A DNA stretch of 64,000 nt from Geminocystis herdmanii PCC 6308 (GTDB lineage Bacteria > Cyanobacteriota > Cyanobacteriia > Cyanobacteriales > Cyanobacteriaceae), in contig NZ_CM001775.1 of the NCBI RefSeq assembly GCF_000332235.1, forward strand, positions 2,076,230 through 2,140,229, given 5' to 3'. Within the stretch, counting starts at the first letter, position 1, and every line of letters begins with the position of its first letter. The notes beneath the pieces were generated by a model. It was not told the origin of the DNA and ran no database searches. It saw nothing but the letters and a program-made list of their open reading frames with translations. Below, in pieces: positions 35,293-43,852 of the stretch. Both the position numbers and the translations under genes were made by a program.

Positions 35293-35598
35293 ATGGCAAA
35301 TACTTATCAGGTTAGATTAGTTAATCAAGAAAAAGGTATTGACACTGTAATTGAAGTCAATGCCGATGAATATATCCTCGATGCTGCCGAGAGACAAGGA
35401 TTTAATTTACCCTACTCTTGTCGTGCTGGAGTATGTGTTAGTTGTACAGGAAAATTAAAAGAGGGTACTCTCAAACACGACTACGACTTTTTAAAAGCCA
35501 AAGAAATCGAAGCTGGTTTTTTCCTTACTTGTAAAGCCTTTGCCACTTCTGATTGTGTCGTAGAAACTCATCAAGAAGATGCTTTATTAGACTTATAA
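35293..35598 (+). CDS. petF: Plant-type [2Fe-2S] ferredoxin
   Basis: A 101-residue ferredoxin with the cluster ligands in SCRAGVCVSCTGKL and the fourth Cys in FFLTCKA. It carries electrons from photosystem I to FNR, nitrite reductase, glutamate synthase and the ferredoxin-thioredoxin reductase whose variable chain is encoded at 28.9 kb. The major photosynthetic form usually reads CRAGACSTC; the VCVSC variant here may mark a second, less abundant ferredoxin. A repeat-type terminator follows. Confidence 0.92.
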   Translation: MANTYQVRLVNQEKGIDTVIEVNADEYILDAAERQGFNLPYSCRAGVCVSCTGKLKEGTLKHDYDFLKAKEIEAGFFLTCKAFATSDCVVETHQEDALLDL

Positions 35599-35722
35599 TC
35601 AACAAAAAATCTTTTTTCAAGAAGTCATTAGAAGTTATTTTAAAAGTTTCTACCCCCCTAACCCTGCTTAAAAAGCAAGGCTGTTTCAAAGTAGAGGCAG
35701 AATTTTTCGCCCTCACCCCCAA

Positions 35723-35755
35723 CCCCTCTCCCACAGGCGAGGGGAGACTTTTTTT
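35723..35755 (+). terminator. Terminator after ferredoxin gene
   Basis: CCCCTC pairs with GAGGGG around a 10-nt loop, then AGACTTTTTTT. The C-rich lead-in is a dispersed repeat type common in cyanobacteria. Confidence 0.75.
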
Positions 35756-35898
35756 ATAATTGATTAATGAATAGTAAAAACCTGTGTTGTCTGAAACCCT
35801 CCTAGAGACGTTACAGAAAATGTCTCTAGCCCAATTTTTGGAGATGCCTAATTAATAACGATCGAATTGGTAGAATTAGAAATCTTAACTAGAGATGA

Positions 35899-36492
35899 AT
35901 GAATAAGAAATATATCTCTTTATTATTACTGGTTTTAATGGCAGTATTTCTGACAAATTTTTTAAATTTAACTGTGGAAGCAAAGCCAGTAATTAATATT
36001 ACTACTAACTATTATAATGTCAGGGGAAAAACTGTTTCAGACATTGCAAAAAGTTTATATAATGATAGCCCGATTATATATCAAGGAAACAAATATCATG
36101 GTTATACATCATGGAATATAAGATGGAATTTTAACTGGTATCAGTATCCTAATTATTGTCAAATTACTACTGTTAAAACCACTGTTAATGTAAAATATAC
36201 TTTACCTAAATTAATTACTTATGCTTCTTTATCTTCACCTATTAAACAAAAATGGGATAGATATTATCAAGCCTTAATTAACCATGAAGAAGGGCATAAA
36301 AATTTTGGCGTTAATTCTGCTCATAATATCGAAAAAACTATTCTTAATATGGGAAAAAGAAATTCCTGCCAACTATTAGAAAAAGATGCTAATATTATCG
36401 GTCATAATGTTATTAAAAGCACGATCGAGCAAGAAAAAGAGTATGATAGAATCACTAATCATGGAGTAACCCAAGGTGCAATTTTTCCATAA
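35899..36492 (+). CDS. DUF922-family putative secreted metalloprotease
   Basis: This 197-residue protein has a signal peptide (residues 1-28). A DUF922 region follows, with YYNVRGKTVSDIAKSLY, then HGYTSWNIRWNF, and the zinc-binding helix INHEEGHKNF (HExxH). DUF922 proteins are predicted Zn-dependent proteases of the cell envelope with unknown targets. The next gene, 29 bp downstream, also encodes a secreted protein and may be in the same transcript. Confidence 0.8.
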   Translation: MNKKYISLLLLVLMAVFLTNFLNLTVEAKPVINITTNYYNVRGKTVSDIAKSLYNDSPIIYQGNKYHGYTSWNIRWNFNWYQYPNYCQITTVKTTVNVKYTLPKLITYASLSSPIKQKWDRYYQALINHEEGHKNFGVNSAHNIEKTILNMGKRNSCQLLEKDANIIGHNVIKSTIEQEKEYDRITNHGVTQGAIFP

Positions 36493-36521
36493 AATATATT
36501 AGATTTACTTAGTCAATAAAA

Positions 36522-36947
36522 ATGAAAAAATTAACAACCGTTGGATTAATTAGTTTTATATTAACATTCCCTTTAAATAATGCTGTAAATTCTCAAGAAT
36601 TATCACAAGTAGAAGGAAAATTGATTTATCCTTCGGATTATTTACCAGCGATGTTAATTTGTGCAGTTAATCTCAATTCTCGCCAAAGATTTTGCATTAA
36701 AACAGAGGAAGAAGATTCTACATTTGTGATGAAAATTCCCTATGGTAAATATATGTTTTCTGCGGAAAAAATTGAAGATTCTACTATGAAAGCATGGATG
36801 ACTAATATTCATCTTGAATGTGGGCAACCCTGTGCTGATAATCCGATTCAGGTGTTAACTGTTGATATAAATAATTCTCTTATTTCTGGAATTTGCCCTT
36901 GTGATTGGTACACCGATAAAGATAAATTAATTTTTCCGAATAATTAA
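36522..36947 (+). CDS. Secreted protein of unknown function
   Basis: The product has 141 residues with a signal peptide ending near AVNSQ. The mature part looks like a beta-sandwich, with six cysteines, four of them in HLECGQPCADN and SGICPCDWY. A KIPYGKYMFSAE segment resembles carboxypeptidase-regulatory-type folds. No family was recognised. Coupled with the DUF922 gene just upstream. Confidence 0.65.
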   Translation: MKKLTTVGLISFILTFPLNNAVNSQELSQVEGKLIYPSDYLPAMLICAVNLNSRQRFCIKTEEEDSTFVMKIPYGKYMFSAEKIEDSTMKAWMTNIHLECGQPCADNPIQVLTVDINNSLISGICPCDWYTDKDKLIFPNN

Positions 36948-37017
36948 GTATTTGTGGTAAAAAATTAAGATTTGAGAGATTGCTTCGTACCTCGCAATGA
37001 CAAAATAATCTTCTCTA

Positions 37018-37869
37018 TTAATGTTGTTGTAAAAATTCTTTTATTACCTTGTTAAATGGTTGCGGTTCGACTAAAAAAGCCCAATGATTACTAGGTACTT
37101 TTTTAATAGTTAAATTAGGTAAATAATCTTTAAAAGGTTGTATTTGAAAGTTCGATCGATTTAAGCCTTTTTCTGGTTGAATAAATAAGGTAGGAATCGT
37201 TAATTTTTCGGTTAATCCAGCCTTTAACATCACATCAGTAAAAATTTCATCTCTAGCTTGAATTGCAAATTTACTTGACCAAATATCGTTATCATTTTGT
37301 TGGATACTATACTTAAAAACTTCCTGTTGAAAATCACTCCATCCTTGATATTGTTTTAAGGTTTTAGCTAAATTTTCTGCAAATTCATAACTAGGAAAAT
37401 CTCCCGTCATTTTCAGAAAGGGTAATACTTGATAAAGTAAGGGAAAAGTTATTTGAATCCAATTAGGTAGTTTATTGATATAAAAGGGATCAACTAAAAT
37501 CATACTTTGAAAAATATCAGGTTTTTTTGTTGCCCAAATCGGCACAAATTTTGCACTCCAAGAATGGGCTAATATATGAAATTTTGTCCATCCTAAATGG
37601 TTAACTAAAGCCTCTAAATCCTTAACTATATCTTCAGTAAAGTAGCCTTTTTCTGGTTTACTACTATTACCATGCCCTCGCAAATCTGGAGCGATAATAT
37701 GATAATTTTCCTGTAAATAATCTCCCAATTTTCCCCACACTAAACCATGATCCGCCATGCCATGTAATAATAATAATGGGGTTTTATCTTGATTCCATTC
37801 TAAGTAAGAAATCTCGATATTATCGGGTTTAATAAATGTTTTACGAGTTGCCATTGTTTTGTTATTCAT
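37018..37869 (-). CDS. Alpha/beta-fold hydrolase
   Basis: A 283-residue hydrolase. The oxyanion segment LLLHGMADHGLVWG, the nucleophile elbow AHSWSA, the acid following FIQPEKG and the catalytic His in VPSNHWAFL form a full triad set. Family members act on esters, epoxides or haloalkanes; the substrate is not predictable. The start is ATG at 37869; an in-frame TTG at 37872 is adjacent. It stands alone, and a direct-repeat copy begins about 150 bp upstream of it. Confidence 0.87.
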   Translation of the reverse strand: MNNKTMATRKTFIKPDNIEISYLEWNQDKTPLLLLHGMADHGLVWGKLGDYLQENYHIIAPDLRGHGNSSKPEKGYFTEDIVKDLEALVNHLGWTKFHILAHSWSAKFVPIWATKKPDIFQSMILVDPFYINKLPNWIQITFPLLYQVLPFLKMTGDFPSYEFAENLAKTLKQYQGWSDFQQEVFKYSIQQNDNDIWSSKFAIQARDEIFTDVMLKAGLTEKLTIPTLFIQPEKGLNRSNFQIQPFKDYLPNLTIKKVPSNHWAFLVEPQPFNKVIKEFLQQH

Positions 37870-38025
37870 CAATCAATCAATCTTTCTGTTATTCACTGTA
37901 AACTATACCTGATTTCCATGGGCAAAACTTTTGAAAAATAAGCCGTTGAGAGTGATAATTGACGTAATTTTACCAGAAAAACATAATTAAATTTACAAAA
38001 ACTCCTCAACACCCTAACATCTTTA

Positions 38026-38183
38026 CAGAAAAAAAATTGCGATTTTTCTTGACTTTTTTCTGATTTTTGGTAATAATAGAAAATATAAAGATCAAAATGG
38101 AAATCTGACTGTCTATCTTCAAAATTGTCAATATTCCCATTATCTAAATTTTATCAAAAAAGTCAAGAGTTGTCAAGGGAAAA
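38026..38183 (+). repeat. 158-bp direct repeat, copy 1
   Basis: The stretch from CAGAAAAAAAATTGCG to GTTGTCAAGGGAAA is repeated in the same orientation at 40482-40639, with about ten substitutions and no length change by eye. The two copies enclose the DNA methyltransferase-nuclease gene. Both keep one plus-strand reading frame open through the repeat (NGNLTVYLQ in the middle). The remaining bases of the 37870-38293 gap hold nothing else recognisable. Confidence 0.88.
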
Positions 38184-38293
38184 GTTAAAAAAAAACGGTT
38201 TTTTTTCTCTGTAGGGGTTGAACATTGTTCAACCTGTCTATTTTTACGGGCAAGATGCTATTTCACGGTGGAATTTAGTTTAAAATTTTTGTG

Positions 38294-39937
38294 TTAATTA
38301 GAAAAGTTAATTTTGATTTGATCGCTTTTGGTTTCTCTTTGTTTTTCAGCACTTTTTAAGACTTCTAAGACTAATCTTATATCAAGTCTTTTTTGTTCCT
38401 CAATAATTTCTCTTATCGTTACGATCGAAATTTTATCCACAGGATTACTCATAAATTTACTTTGATAAATTCCTGCTTCTTTGGCAGTCTTAATCATGTC
38501 TTTTGTTGGCTCGTTAAGGGTAAGAAATATTCCTAAAGTTGCCTCGTTTATCGTCATTGTACCTAATAAATCTCGAATATCACCTGATTTTACCTTGCCG
38601 GATTTGACTTGAATAATAATTTTTTCTGGTTTATCTTTGCCACTATCAAAATAAGCGATACCGTCAATACCTTTATCTGCTCCTTTTTTATCGTTAATTA
38701 TTGCCCTATTATTCGTATAGGTTAAAACAGCCCATTTTTCAAATTCTTTCCTAGTTCGATCGTCTTTTTTTAAGGCTAATGCTTGGGCAGATTCCATGTC
38801 TTTAGGAATGCCATTAAGGGTTATATTTTCTAAAACTTCTTTACCAAAACTATCTTCTAATCTTTTAATAACTACCCCAATACTTTGATAAGTTATATCA
38901 ATTCCTATCCAATTTCTATCTAGTAATTGGGCAACTTCAACGGTTGTACCGCAACCGCAAAAGGCATCTAATATCACATCTCCTTTATTACTACTAGCTT
39001 TAATAATTCTTTCTAATAATGCTTTGGGTTTTTGGGTTGGATAGCCTAATCTTTCTTTTGCTTGAGAGGAAATAGGAGGAATATCATCGAAAATTTGTTG
39101 AATTAATTGTCCTTTATTTTCATCTAAATAACGCTTAATTCTGATACCACCTTTTGAAGTAAAATAAAGCCTATTTTCTACGTCTAATTGCTTCATTGTT
39201 TCTAATGGGCAACGCCAATAATTTTTTACTCCTTTATACTCATATTCATAACCTCCACCGCTTAAACCTTTTGCGGTTAAATCACCACTTGCCCATAATC
39301 TTCCATCTTCATCTTGATAATTATAATTATTCATTCTTTTATCTGATAAATTACCATATTGAGGATTCCATGTATAATTATTAGCAGTTTTTACATAAAA
39401 AAGAATAATATCATTATTTCGTCCAAATCTCTTTTTTGCATCACTATGAGATGTGGTTCTTTTCCAGATAATTTCGTTTAAAAAATCGCCTTTTTGAGAG
39501 CAAAAAATGGCATCTAAAACTAATTTTAAATAATGACTAGCGGAAGGATCACAATGGAGATAAAAACTCCCTGTCGGCTTTAAAACTCGATGAATTTCTA
39601 CTATTCTTAAAGTCATATTTACCAGATAAGCAAATAAACTTCCCTTTCCTAAAACTGGCTCTAATCCACAGATTAAATCAACGGTTTTTTGAGTGAATTT
39701 ACCGTGATAATTTTCCTTGATTTCAGCTAAACCAATATTAGCTAAATCATCCCATGTCCAAGTATCAATAAAAGCCTGTGCTTGAGCTCGATCTTCTTTT
39801 CCAATATTGTTATAAATTTGGTTATAATTGCGCTTAGAATTGAAGGGAGGATCGATATAACACAAATCCACGGATTCATCTTTAATATGTCTTCTTAAAA
39901 CGTCTAAATTATCACCGTAAAATAATTGATTATTCAT
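38294..39937 (-). CDS. DNA methyltransferase fused to an Mrr-like nuclease domain
   Basis: This 547-residue protein has two parts. Residues 1-350 are a beta-class amino-methyltransferase: catalytic DPPF at 29-32, a target-recognition middle, then YPTQKPKALLERII and the SAM-binding DAFCGCGTT. Residues ~410-510 form a PD-(D/E)xK domain of Mrr type, with KGADKGIDGIAYF, then KIIIQVKSGKVKSGDIRDL (Asp...Gln-Val-Lys). The enzyme would modify adenine-N6 or cytosine-N4 and may also cleave DNA. No separate restriction or specificity gene is nearby. It lies inside 158-bp direct repeats. Confidence 0.88.
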   Translation of the reverse strand: MNNQLFYGDNLDVLRRHIKDESVDLCYIDPPFNSKRNYNQIYNNIGKEDRAQAQAFIDTWTWDDLANIGLAEIKENYHGKFTQKTVDLICGLEPVLGKGSLFAYLVNMTLRIVEIHRVLKPTGSFYLHCDPSASHYLKLVLDAIFCSQKGDFLNEIIWKRTTSHSDAKKRFGRNNDIILFYVKTANNYTWNPQYGNLSDKRMNNYNYQDEDGRLWASGDLTAKGLSGGGYEYEYKGVKNYWRCPLETMKQLDVENRLYFTSKGGIRIKRYLDENKGQLIQQIFDDIPPISSQAKERLGYPTQKPKALLERIIKASSNKGDVILDAFCGCGTTVEVAQLLDRNWIGIDITYQSIGVVIKRLEDSFGKEVLENITLNGIPKDMESAQALALKKDDRTRKEFEKWAVLTYTNNRAIINDKKGADKGIDGIAYFDSGKDKPEKIIIQVKSGKVKSGDIRDLLGTMTINEATLGIFLTLNEPTKDMIKTAKEAGIYQSKFMSNPVDKISIVTIREIIEEQKRLDIRLVLEVLKSAEKQRETKSDQIKINFSN

Positions 39938-40100
39938 AAAAAATCTTAAAAACCTTTCTTAATCTTGTACCATCTTAACTTCTTGATGTTACGAATAGAG
40001 AATTTTTGTCATACTTTGTTATATTCATAGGAGGATTGATTATGACGATCGAACTCAATCCAAACTCGACAATTTTGTCACTAAAACACTGACACCTAAT

Positions 40101-40351
40101 TAGGGTTTGCTGAAAAAGTATTTTGATAAGGATAGGAGAGAGGAGTCAGGAGACAGGAGATAGGAGAAATACTGAAACATCAAGGTTTTGATGCTGTTGA
40201 TAGATAGAATAAGTATAGTTGTATTTTAAAAAGTAAGGTCAAAAGTGTCGAGTTTTTGGATAAAAATTGTTAAAACTGCGCACTTTTTAGTTAATTTAAT
40301 GTGTTGAATGCCTTGATTTTCCTAGTCTTCTGATTTATTCAGCAGACTCTA
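40101..40351 (+). repeat. MITE-like element (~250 bp)
   Basis: It starts TAGGGTTTGCTGAAAAAG and ends TTATTCAGCAGACTCTA, so the ends are imperfect inverted repeats. An inverted copy occupies 46916-47166, sharing the inner blocks CAAGGTTTTGATGCTGTTGA and AAAAAGTAAGGTCAAAAGTG. No reading frame is present. It lies in the 39938-40708 gap, together with the second 158-bp repeat; nothing else is seen there. Confidence 0.85.
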
Positions 40352-40481
40352 ATTAAAATTCCCTAATTTTAACTTTGTTTTTCTGTTAGATTTTCTTTAA
40401 TAACTTTTGTTGTCACCATTAATTTATTACTTCTTCTCCTCAACGAATTTTATTTTTTTTATGTTGATTGACAACAATGAT

Positions 40482-40639
40482 CAGAAAAAAAATTGCGATT
40501 TTTCTTGACTTTTTTCTGATTTTTGGTAATAATAGAAAATATAAAGATCATAATGGAAATCTGACTGTCTATCTTCAAAAATGGCACTATTCCCATTATA
40601 TAAATTTTATCAAAAATGTCAAGGATTGTCAAGGGAAAG
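40482..40639 (+). repeat. 158-bp direct repeat, copy 2
   Basis: Second copy of the repeat at 38026-38183. It contains a 70-codon plus-strand frame (40468-40680) whose open phase is shared by copy 1 but which resembles no known family. Confidence 0.88.
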
Positions 40640-40708
40640 TCGAAAAAAAAAAGATTTTTTTGTTATTTTTACAGGCATGAAGCATTTTTTTGCGAAATTT
40701 TTGTGCAA

Positions 40709-42349
40709 TTATTCACTTTTTTTCAAGAGGGGAATTTGAGATAAGGGAATCGTTAATGTAACGGTTGAGCCTAATTCTTCCCCCATGCTATAAAATGAGA
40801 TTTTTCCCCCCATCGCCTCTACTAAACGTTTGGAAATTGCTAACCCTAATCCTGTACCTCCATAAGCCTTGGTTCGAGAGCCATCGACTTGGTAAAATGT
40901 TTCAAAGAGTTTTTCTTGTTTGTCTAAGGAAACTCCTATGCCTGTATCTGCGACACTGATTTTTACCATGCCGGGGAAAGTTTTTTCTTGAAGTTTAATG
41001 GTTTTGGGGATAATTTCTGTGGTGATTTCAATGCCTCCTATTTGAGTAAATTTTAAGGAGTTACCCACGAGATTTAACATTACTTGCAGTAGTCGTTGAT
41101 AGTCGGCATAGAGTAAGACTTGATCATAGGTAGGGGGTAAGTTGATGTCAAAAGATAAATTTTTCTTTTGGGCTTGAGTCGAAGCAAATTTTTCGATGTC
41201 TTGATAAATTTTTTGTAAAGAAATGGTATCGAGGTTAAATTCTAGTTTTCCTGCTTCTATTTTGGCAATATCTAAAATATCGTTAATTAAGTTTAGTAGA
41301 TGCAGTGCGGAATTATAGGCTTGATCAAGAAATTCTATTTCTTCTTCTCGACTATCTGTCATATCATCAAGGATGAGTTTTAAAAATCCTAAAATGCCGT
41401 TTAAAGGTGTTCTTAATTCGTGACTTGTACTAGCTAAAAATTCGCTTTTTAATCGGGATGCTTCTTTGGCTTCAATATTTGCTTGTTCTAGCTTTTGGTA
41501 TAACATAGCATGAGCCATGGCTGTGCCTACTTGATCTGCTAATTCTTGTACTAATTCTAATTCTGCTTGATTCCATTGTCGAAGTCGATCGCACTGATGT
41601 AGCACAATAATTCCATTAAATTCTTGTTGATAAAAAGTTGGTACTAATAATACAGATAAAGAATCACAACTAGGGTACAATTTATCTGTAATTATCCTAA
41701 ATTCTCGATCGAACACAACTTCTTGAAGAATGGGATAATCAGCAAAACTTAACCGTTTTCCCAACAGAGAAGGATATTGACTCTCACGATATTCTGCCTT
41801 AATTTCTAGATATTCCTCCTGTTCATTAGATGTTAACAAAAGACAACGATTTGTCCTCAATGCTTCTCCGATACTATCAACGGTTTGTTGCCAAATGGTA
41901 TTCAAATCGAGGGTACGGCGAATTTTTCTTGCTATGGTAGTGAGTAATTTCTGGTAAGGGTCTGGATTTGTTGGTAAAGAAGAAGTTAAACAAACTTCAT
42001 CATTATTCAAAAAACGACCCATGACTAAAACTAATTCCGCAGTACCTTTTTGCAGAATAATGGGACTAATGATTAATTCAAAAGGAAAAGAATGATGTTC
42101 ATAACATAAAATACAATGACATTGTTCAGGAATTTTACGAGTTAAGATTCTTTTGATTCTTTCCAAGTAAGCAGATTTAGCAAGGGGTAAAAGTTGCGTT
42201 TTTGAATTTTCCGTAATGATACCTAACTCTGGTAAATTCGATCGCCAATAAAAAGAATGATAATTACCCAAGACATCTTGAGTAAAAACCAATTCACTAC
42301 CTAAATTTTCCAGACTGTGATAGTTATTTTCAACTATATTTAGTGTCAT
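40709..42349 (-). CDS. GAF-domain sensor histidine kinase
   Basis: A 546-residue soluble kinase. It has a PAS-like N-terminal region (to ~120), a GAF domain (about 145-290, ending with VLHQCDRLRQWNQAELELVQ), a HisKA dimerisation helix with phospho-acceptor His in STSHELRTPLNG, and a HATPase domain with N (MLNLVGNSLKF), G1 (VADTGIGV) and G2 (GGTGLGLAISK) boxes. The GAF domain lacks the chromophore-binding Cys-His pair of cyanobacteriochromes, so the signal is unknown. No response regulator is adjacent. Confidence 0.92.
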   Translation of the reverse strand: MTLNIVENNYHSLENLGSELVFTQDVLGNYHSFYWRSNLPELGIITENSKTQLLPLAKSAYLERIKRILTRKIPEQCHCILCYEHHSFPFELIISPIILQKGTAELVLVMGRFLNNDEVCLTSSLPTNPDPYQKLLTTIARKIRRTLDLNTIWQQTVDSIGEALRTNRCLLLTSNEQEEYLEIKAEYRESQYPSLLGKRLSFADYPILQEVVFDREFRIITDKLYPSCDSLSVLLVPTFYQQEFNGIIVLHQCDRLRQWNQAELELVQELADQVGTAMAHAMLYQKLEQANIEAKEASRLKSEFLASTSHELRTPLNGILGFLKLILDDMTDSREEEIEFLDQAYNSALHLLNLINDILDIAKIEAGKLEFNLDTISLQKIYQDIEKFASTQAQKKNLSFDINLPPTYDQVLLYADYQRLLQVMLNLVGNSLKFTQIGGIEITTEIIPKTIKLQEKTFPGMVKISVADTGIGVSLDKQEKLFETFYQVDGSRTKAYGGTGLGLAISKRLVEAMGGKISFYSMGEELGSTVTLTIPLSQIPLLKKSE

Positions 42350-42580
42350 TGATTCTCTAATGATCGATGATCTAGTTATCTACTAATCTAATGGTAATGG
42401 AGAATTGAGAATTGAGAATGGAGAATTGATTTAACATTAATTACTTCTTACTGTTATGTAAAAACTATCTATAGTTACTCACTATAGTGTTTACTTTCTG
42501 CTTCAACCAGTTCCGTAGGCGGATACACTCTTTATTCCTAACTCCTAATGTAATCAAAACACTTTTTCATCAACCCCTAT

Positions 42581-42817
42581 TTAGTCATTCCACTCTCCTC
42601 TTGGTGGTACTGGAGGATTACGTCTTAAAGTGCGAGTTAAATCGTCATCTTGTTGTCTTTCACCTTTTAACCATTCTTTTAACGCTGATTCAATGACTCG
42701 ACTAGGATCATTTGTCAGATGTTTGATTTTTTCCACTAACTCAAAATCAAGGTGAATAGAGATTTCTACCTTATCATTTCCCATAACACTTCCTTCGGAA
42801 ACAGTTTGATTATTCAT
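42581..42817 (-). CDS. Ribbon-helix-helix antitoxin-like protein
   Basis: A 78-residue protein. The N-terminal VEISIHLDFELVEKIKHLTN and SRVIESALKEWL form a CopG/CcdA-like ribbon-helix-helix. The C-terminal tail (RTLRRNPPVPPRGEWND) would be the toxin-binding extension. No toxin gene lies next to it on either side, so it may be an orphan antitoxin or a free regulator. An in-frame Met at codon 12 (MGNDKVE) is an alternative start. Confidence 0.65.
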   Translation of the reverse strand: MNNQTVSEGSVMGNDKVEISIHLDFELVEKIKHLTNDPSRVIESALKEWLKGERQQDDDLTRTLRRNPPVPPRGEWND

Positions 42818-42942
42818 ATATAATTTACGAACCCTATAATTATCTATTTTACAAAATTATTTTATATATTCTATTGTCCTAGATTTTTCCCTATTTTCCT
42901 AGTCAAATGTCAAGATAAGTTAAGAAACGTTAATTTTAAGAA

Positions 42943-43070
42943 AAGTTAACAAAATTTATGTCATCAAATCTGGGATAAATTTTTCAGTTTTCCTGAATTT
43001 CTATGGAAAAATAAAGACTACTTAAAAATCAATACCTGTCTGATAAATGGAGCAACAAATTCGATCGAAC
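42943..43070 (+). repeat. Duplicated promoter and 5' end of the livG-type gene, copy 1
   Basis: This stretch matches 45990-46116, which contains the upstream region and first eight codons of the ABC ATPase gene at 46093. Here ATG at 43047 reads MEQQIRSN, against MEQEIRSN in the intact gene; similarity then ends. The following frame (to 43247) is unrelated and antisense to the next gene. It is a truncated copy still carrying a possible promoter. Confidence 0.85.
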
Positions 43071-43164
43071 AAGTTTATTGATCTCGATCGAACGTATTTA
43101 CTAAGAATCCCACCTCATTCATGGGTAGGATTATCAATTAAACTATTATCTCTTATCAACAGTT

Positions 43165-43782
43165 TTATGCTCGTAAGTGTTCAACATAAATTGGTTTTGC
43201 TGTTGGTTCAACTTCTTGTTGTATCTCGTAAACAAACCAGTTGTTAATCTTATGATTATTCAAAATATTTTCCGCAAGAGTAATATGAGACGGCGAACCT
43301 TCTACCATAAGTAGATAATTACCTTTAGAGATCAGATCACTATAAACCTTCGCTCGATCGGCAGGAATACCTAAACCCACTAATCCTCCCCCTAAACTAC
43401 CGATCGCACCTCCGATGACACCACCTGAAATAGTCGTAGCTAAAGCCGTTGCGGCAGCTCCTGCTAACATAATGGGACCTAATCCGGGGATAGCGATCGC
43501 ACCTAAACCAATTAACAACCCGGTAAAACCTCCTACAGTAATACCCGCCATCGCTCCATTTGTGGCAGTTTCTACTGCTTTATTTTTGTCAGTGCGCAAC
43601 TGTCCTACATTAACAAGGTCTTCACTGGTGTTAACTCCTGTAACTTCAACTTCGTTATTGATTTCATTGCCGATGAGGGAGATTTGCTCCATAGGAAAAT
43701 TATTTTTGTGTAAATCCCGAAGGGCAATATCTGTCACTTCATAATTTGAGAATGTTCCGACGGCACGTTGTGTGAAAATCAT
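43165..43782 (-). CDS. General-stress-protein-17M-like protein with Gly-rich membrane segment
   Basis: This 205-residue protein starts with the GSP17M-type pattern TQRAVGTFSNYEVTDIALRD. A long Gly/Ala segment (residues ~95-145, with GLGAIAIPGLGPIMLAGAAA) probably inserts into the membrane, and a beta-alpha domain ends the protein. Related proteins are induced by desiccation, salt or oxidative stress; the mechanism is unknown. It heads a run of minus-strand stress-type genes to 45834. A duplicated promoter on the plus strand points at its 3' end. Confidence 0.75.
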   Translation of the reverse strand: MIFTQRAVGTFSNYEVTDIALRDLHKNNFPMEQISLIGNEINNEVEVTGVNTSEDLVNVGQLRTDKNKAVETATNGAMAGITVGGFTGLLIGLGAIAIPGLGPIMLAGAAATALATTISGGVIGGAIGSLGGGLVGLGIPADRAKVYSDLISKGNYLLMVEGSPSHITLAENILNNHKINNWFVYEIQQEVEPTAKPIYVEHLRA

Positions 43783-43852
43783 GGTTTTTAAAAAAATTTA
43801 TTAATTATGTTTTGTTATTTATGGTTTGGGCATTACAAGAGTAAATTAGAGC

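Noticed and set aside
40040-40090. Short frame MTIELNPNSTILSLKH after an AGGAGG-like sequence
   Set aside because: Sixteen codons only, no homologue recognised. It could be the stub of an antitoxin gene but the evidence is too thin.
40709-42349. GAF kinase considered as a cyanobacteriochrome photoreceptor
   Set aside because: The GAF domain shows no Cys-His chromophore-attachment pair or DXCF motif at the expected place.
43165-43782. Gly-rich protein considered as calcyanin because CoBaHMA-like domains occur nearby
   Set aside because: It starts with a general-stress-17M pattern, lacks the basic H-x3-G-R strand and does not show the tripled glycine-zipper repeats of calcyanin.
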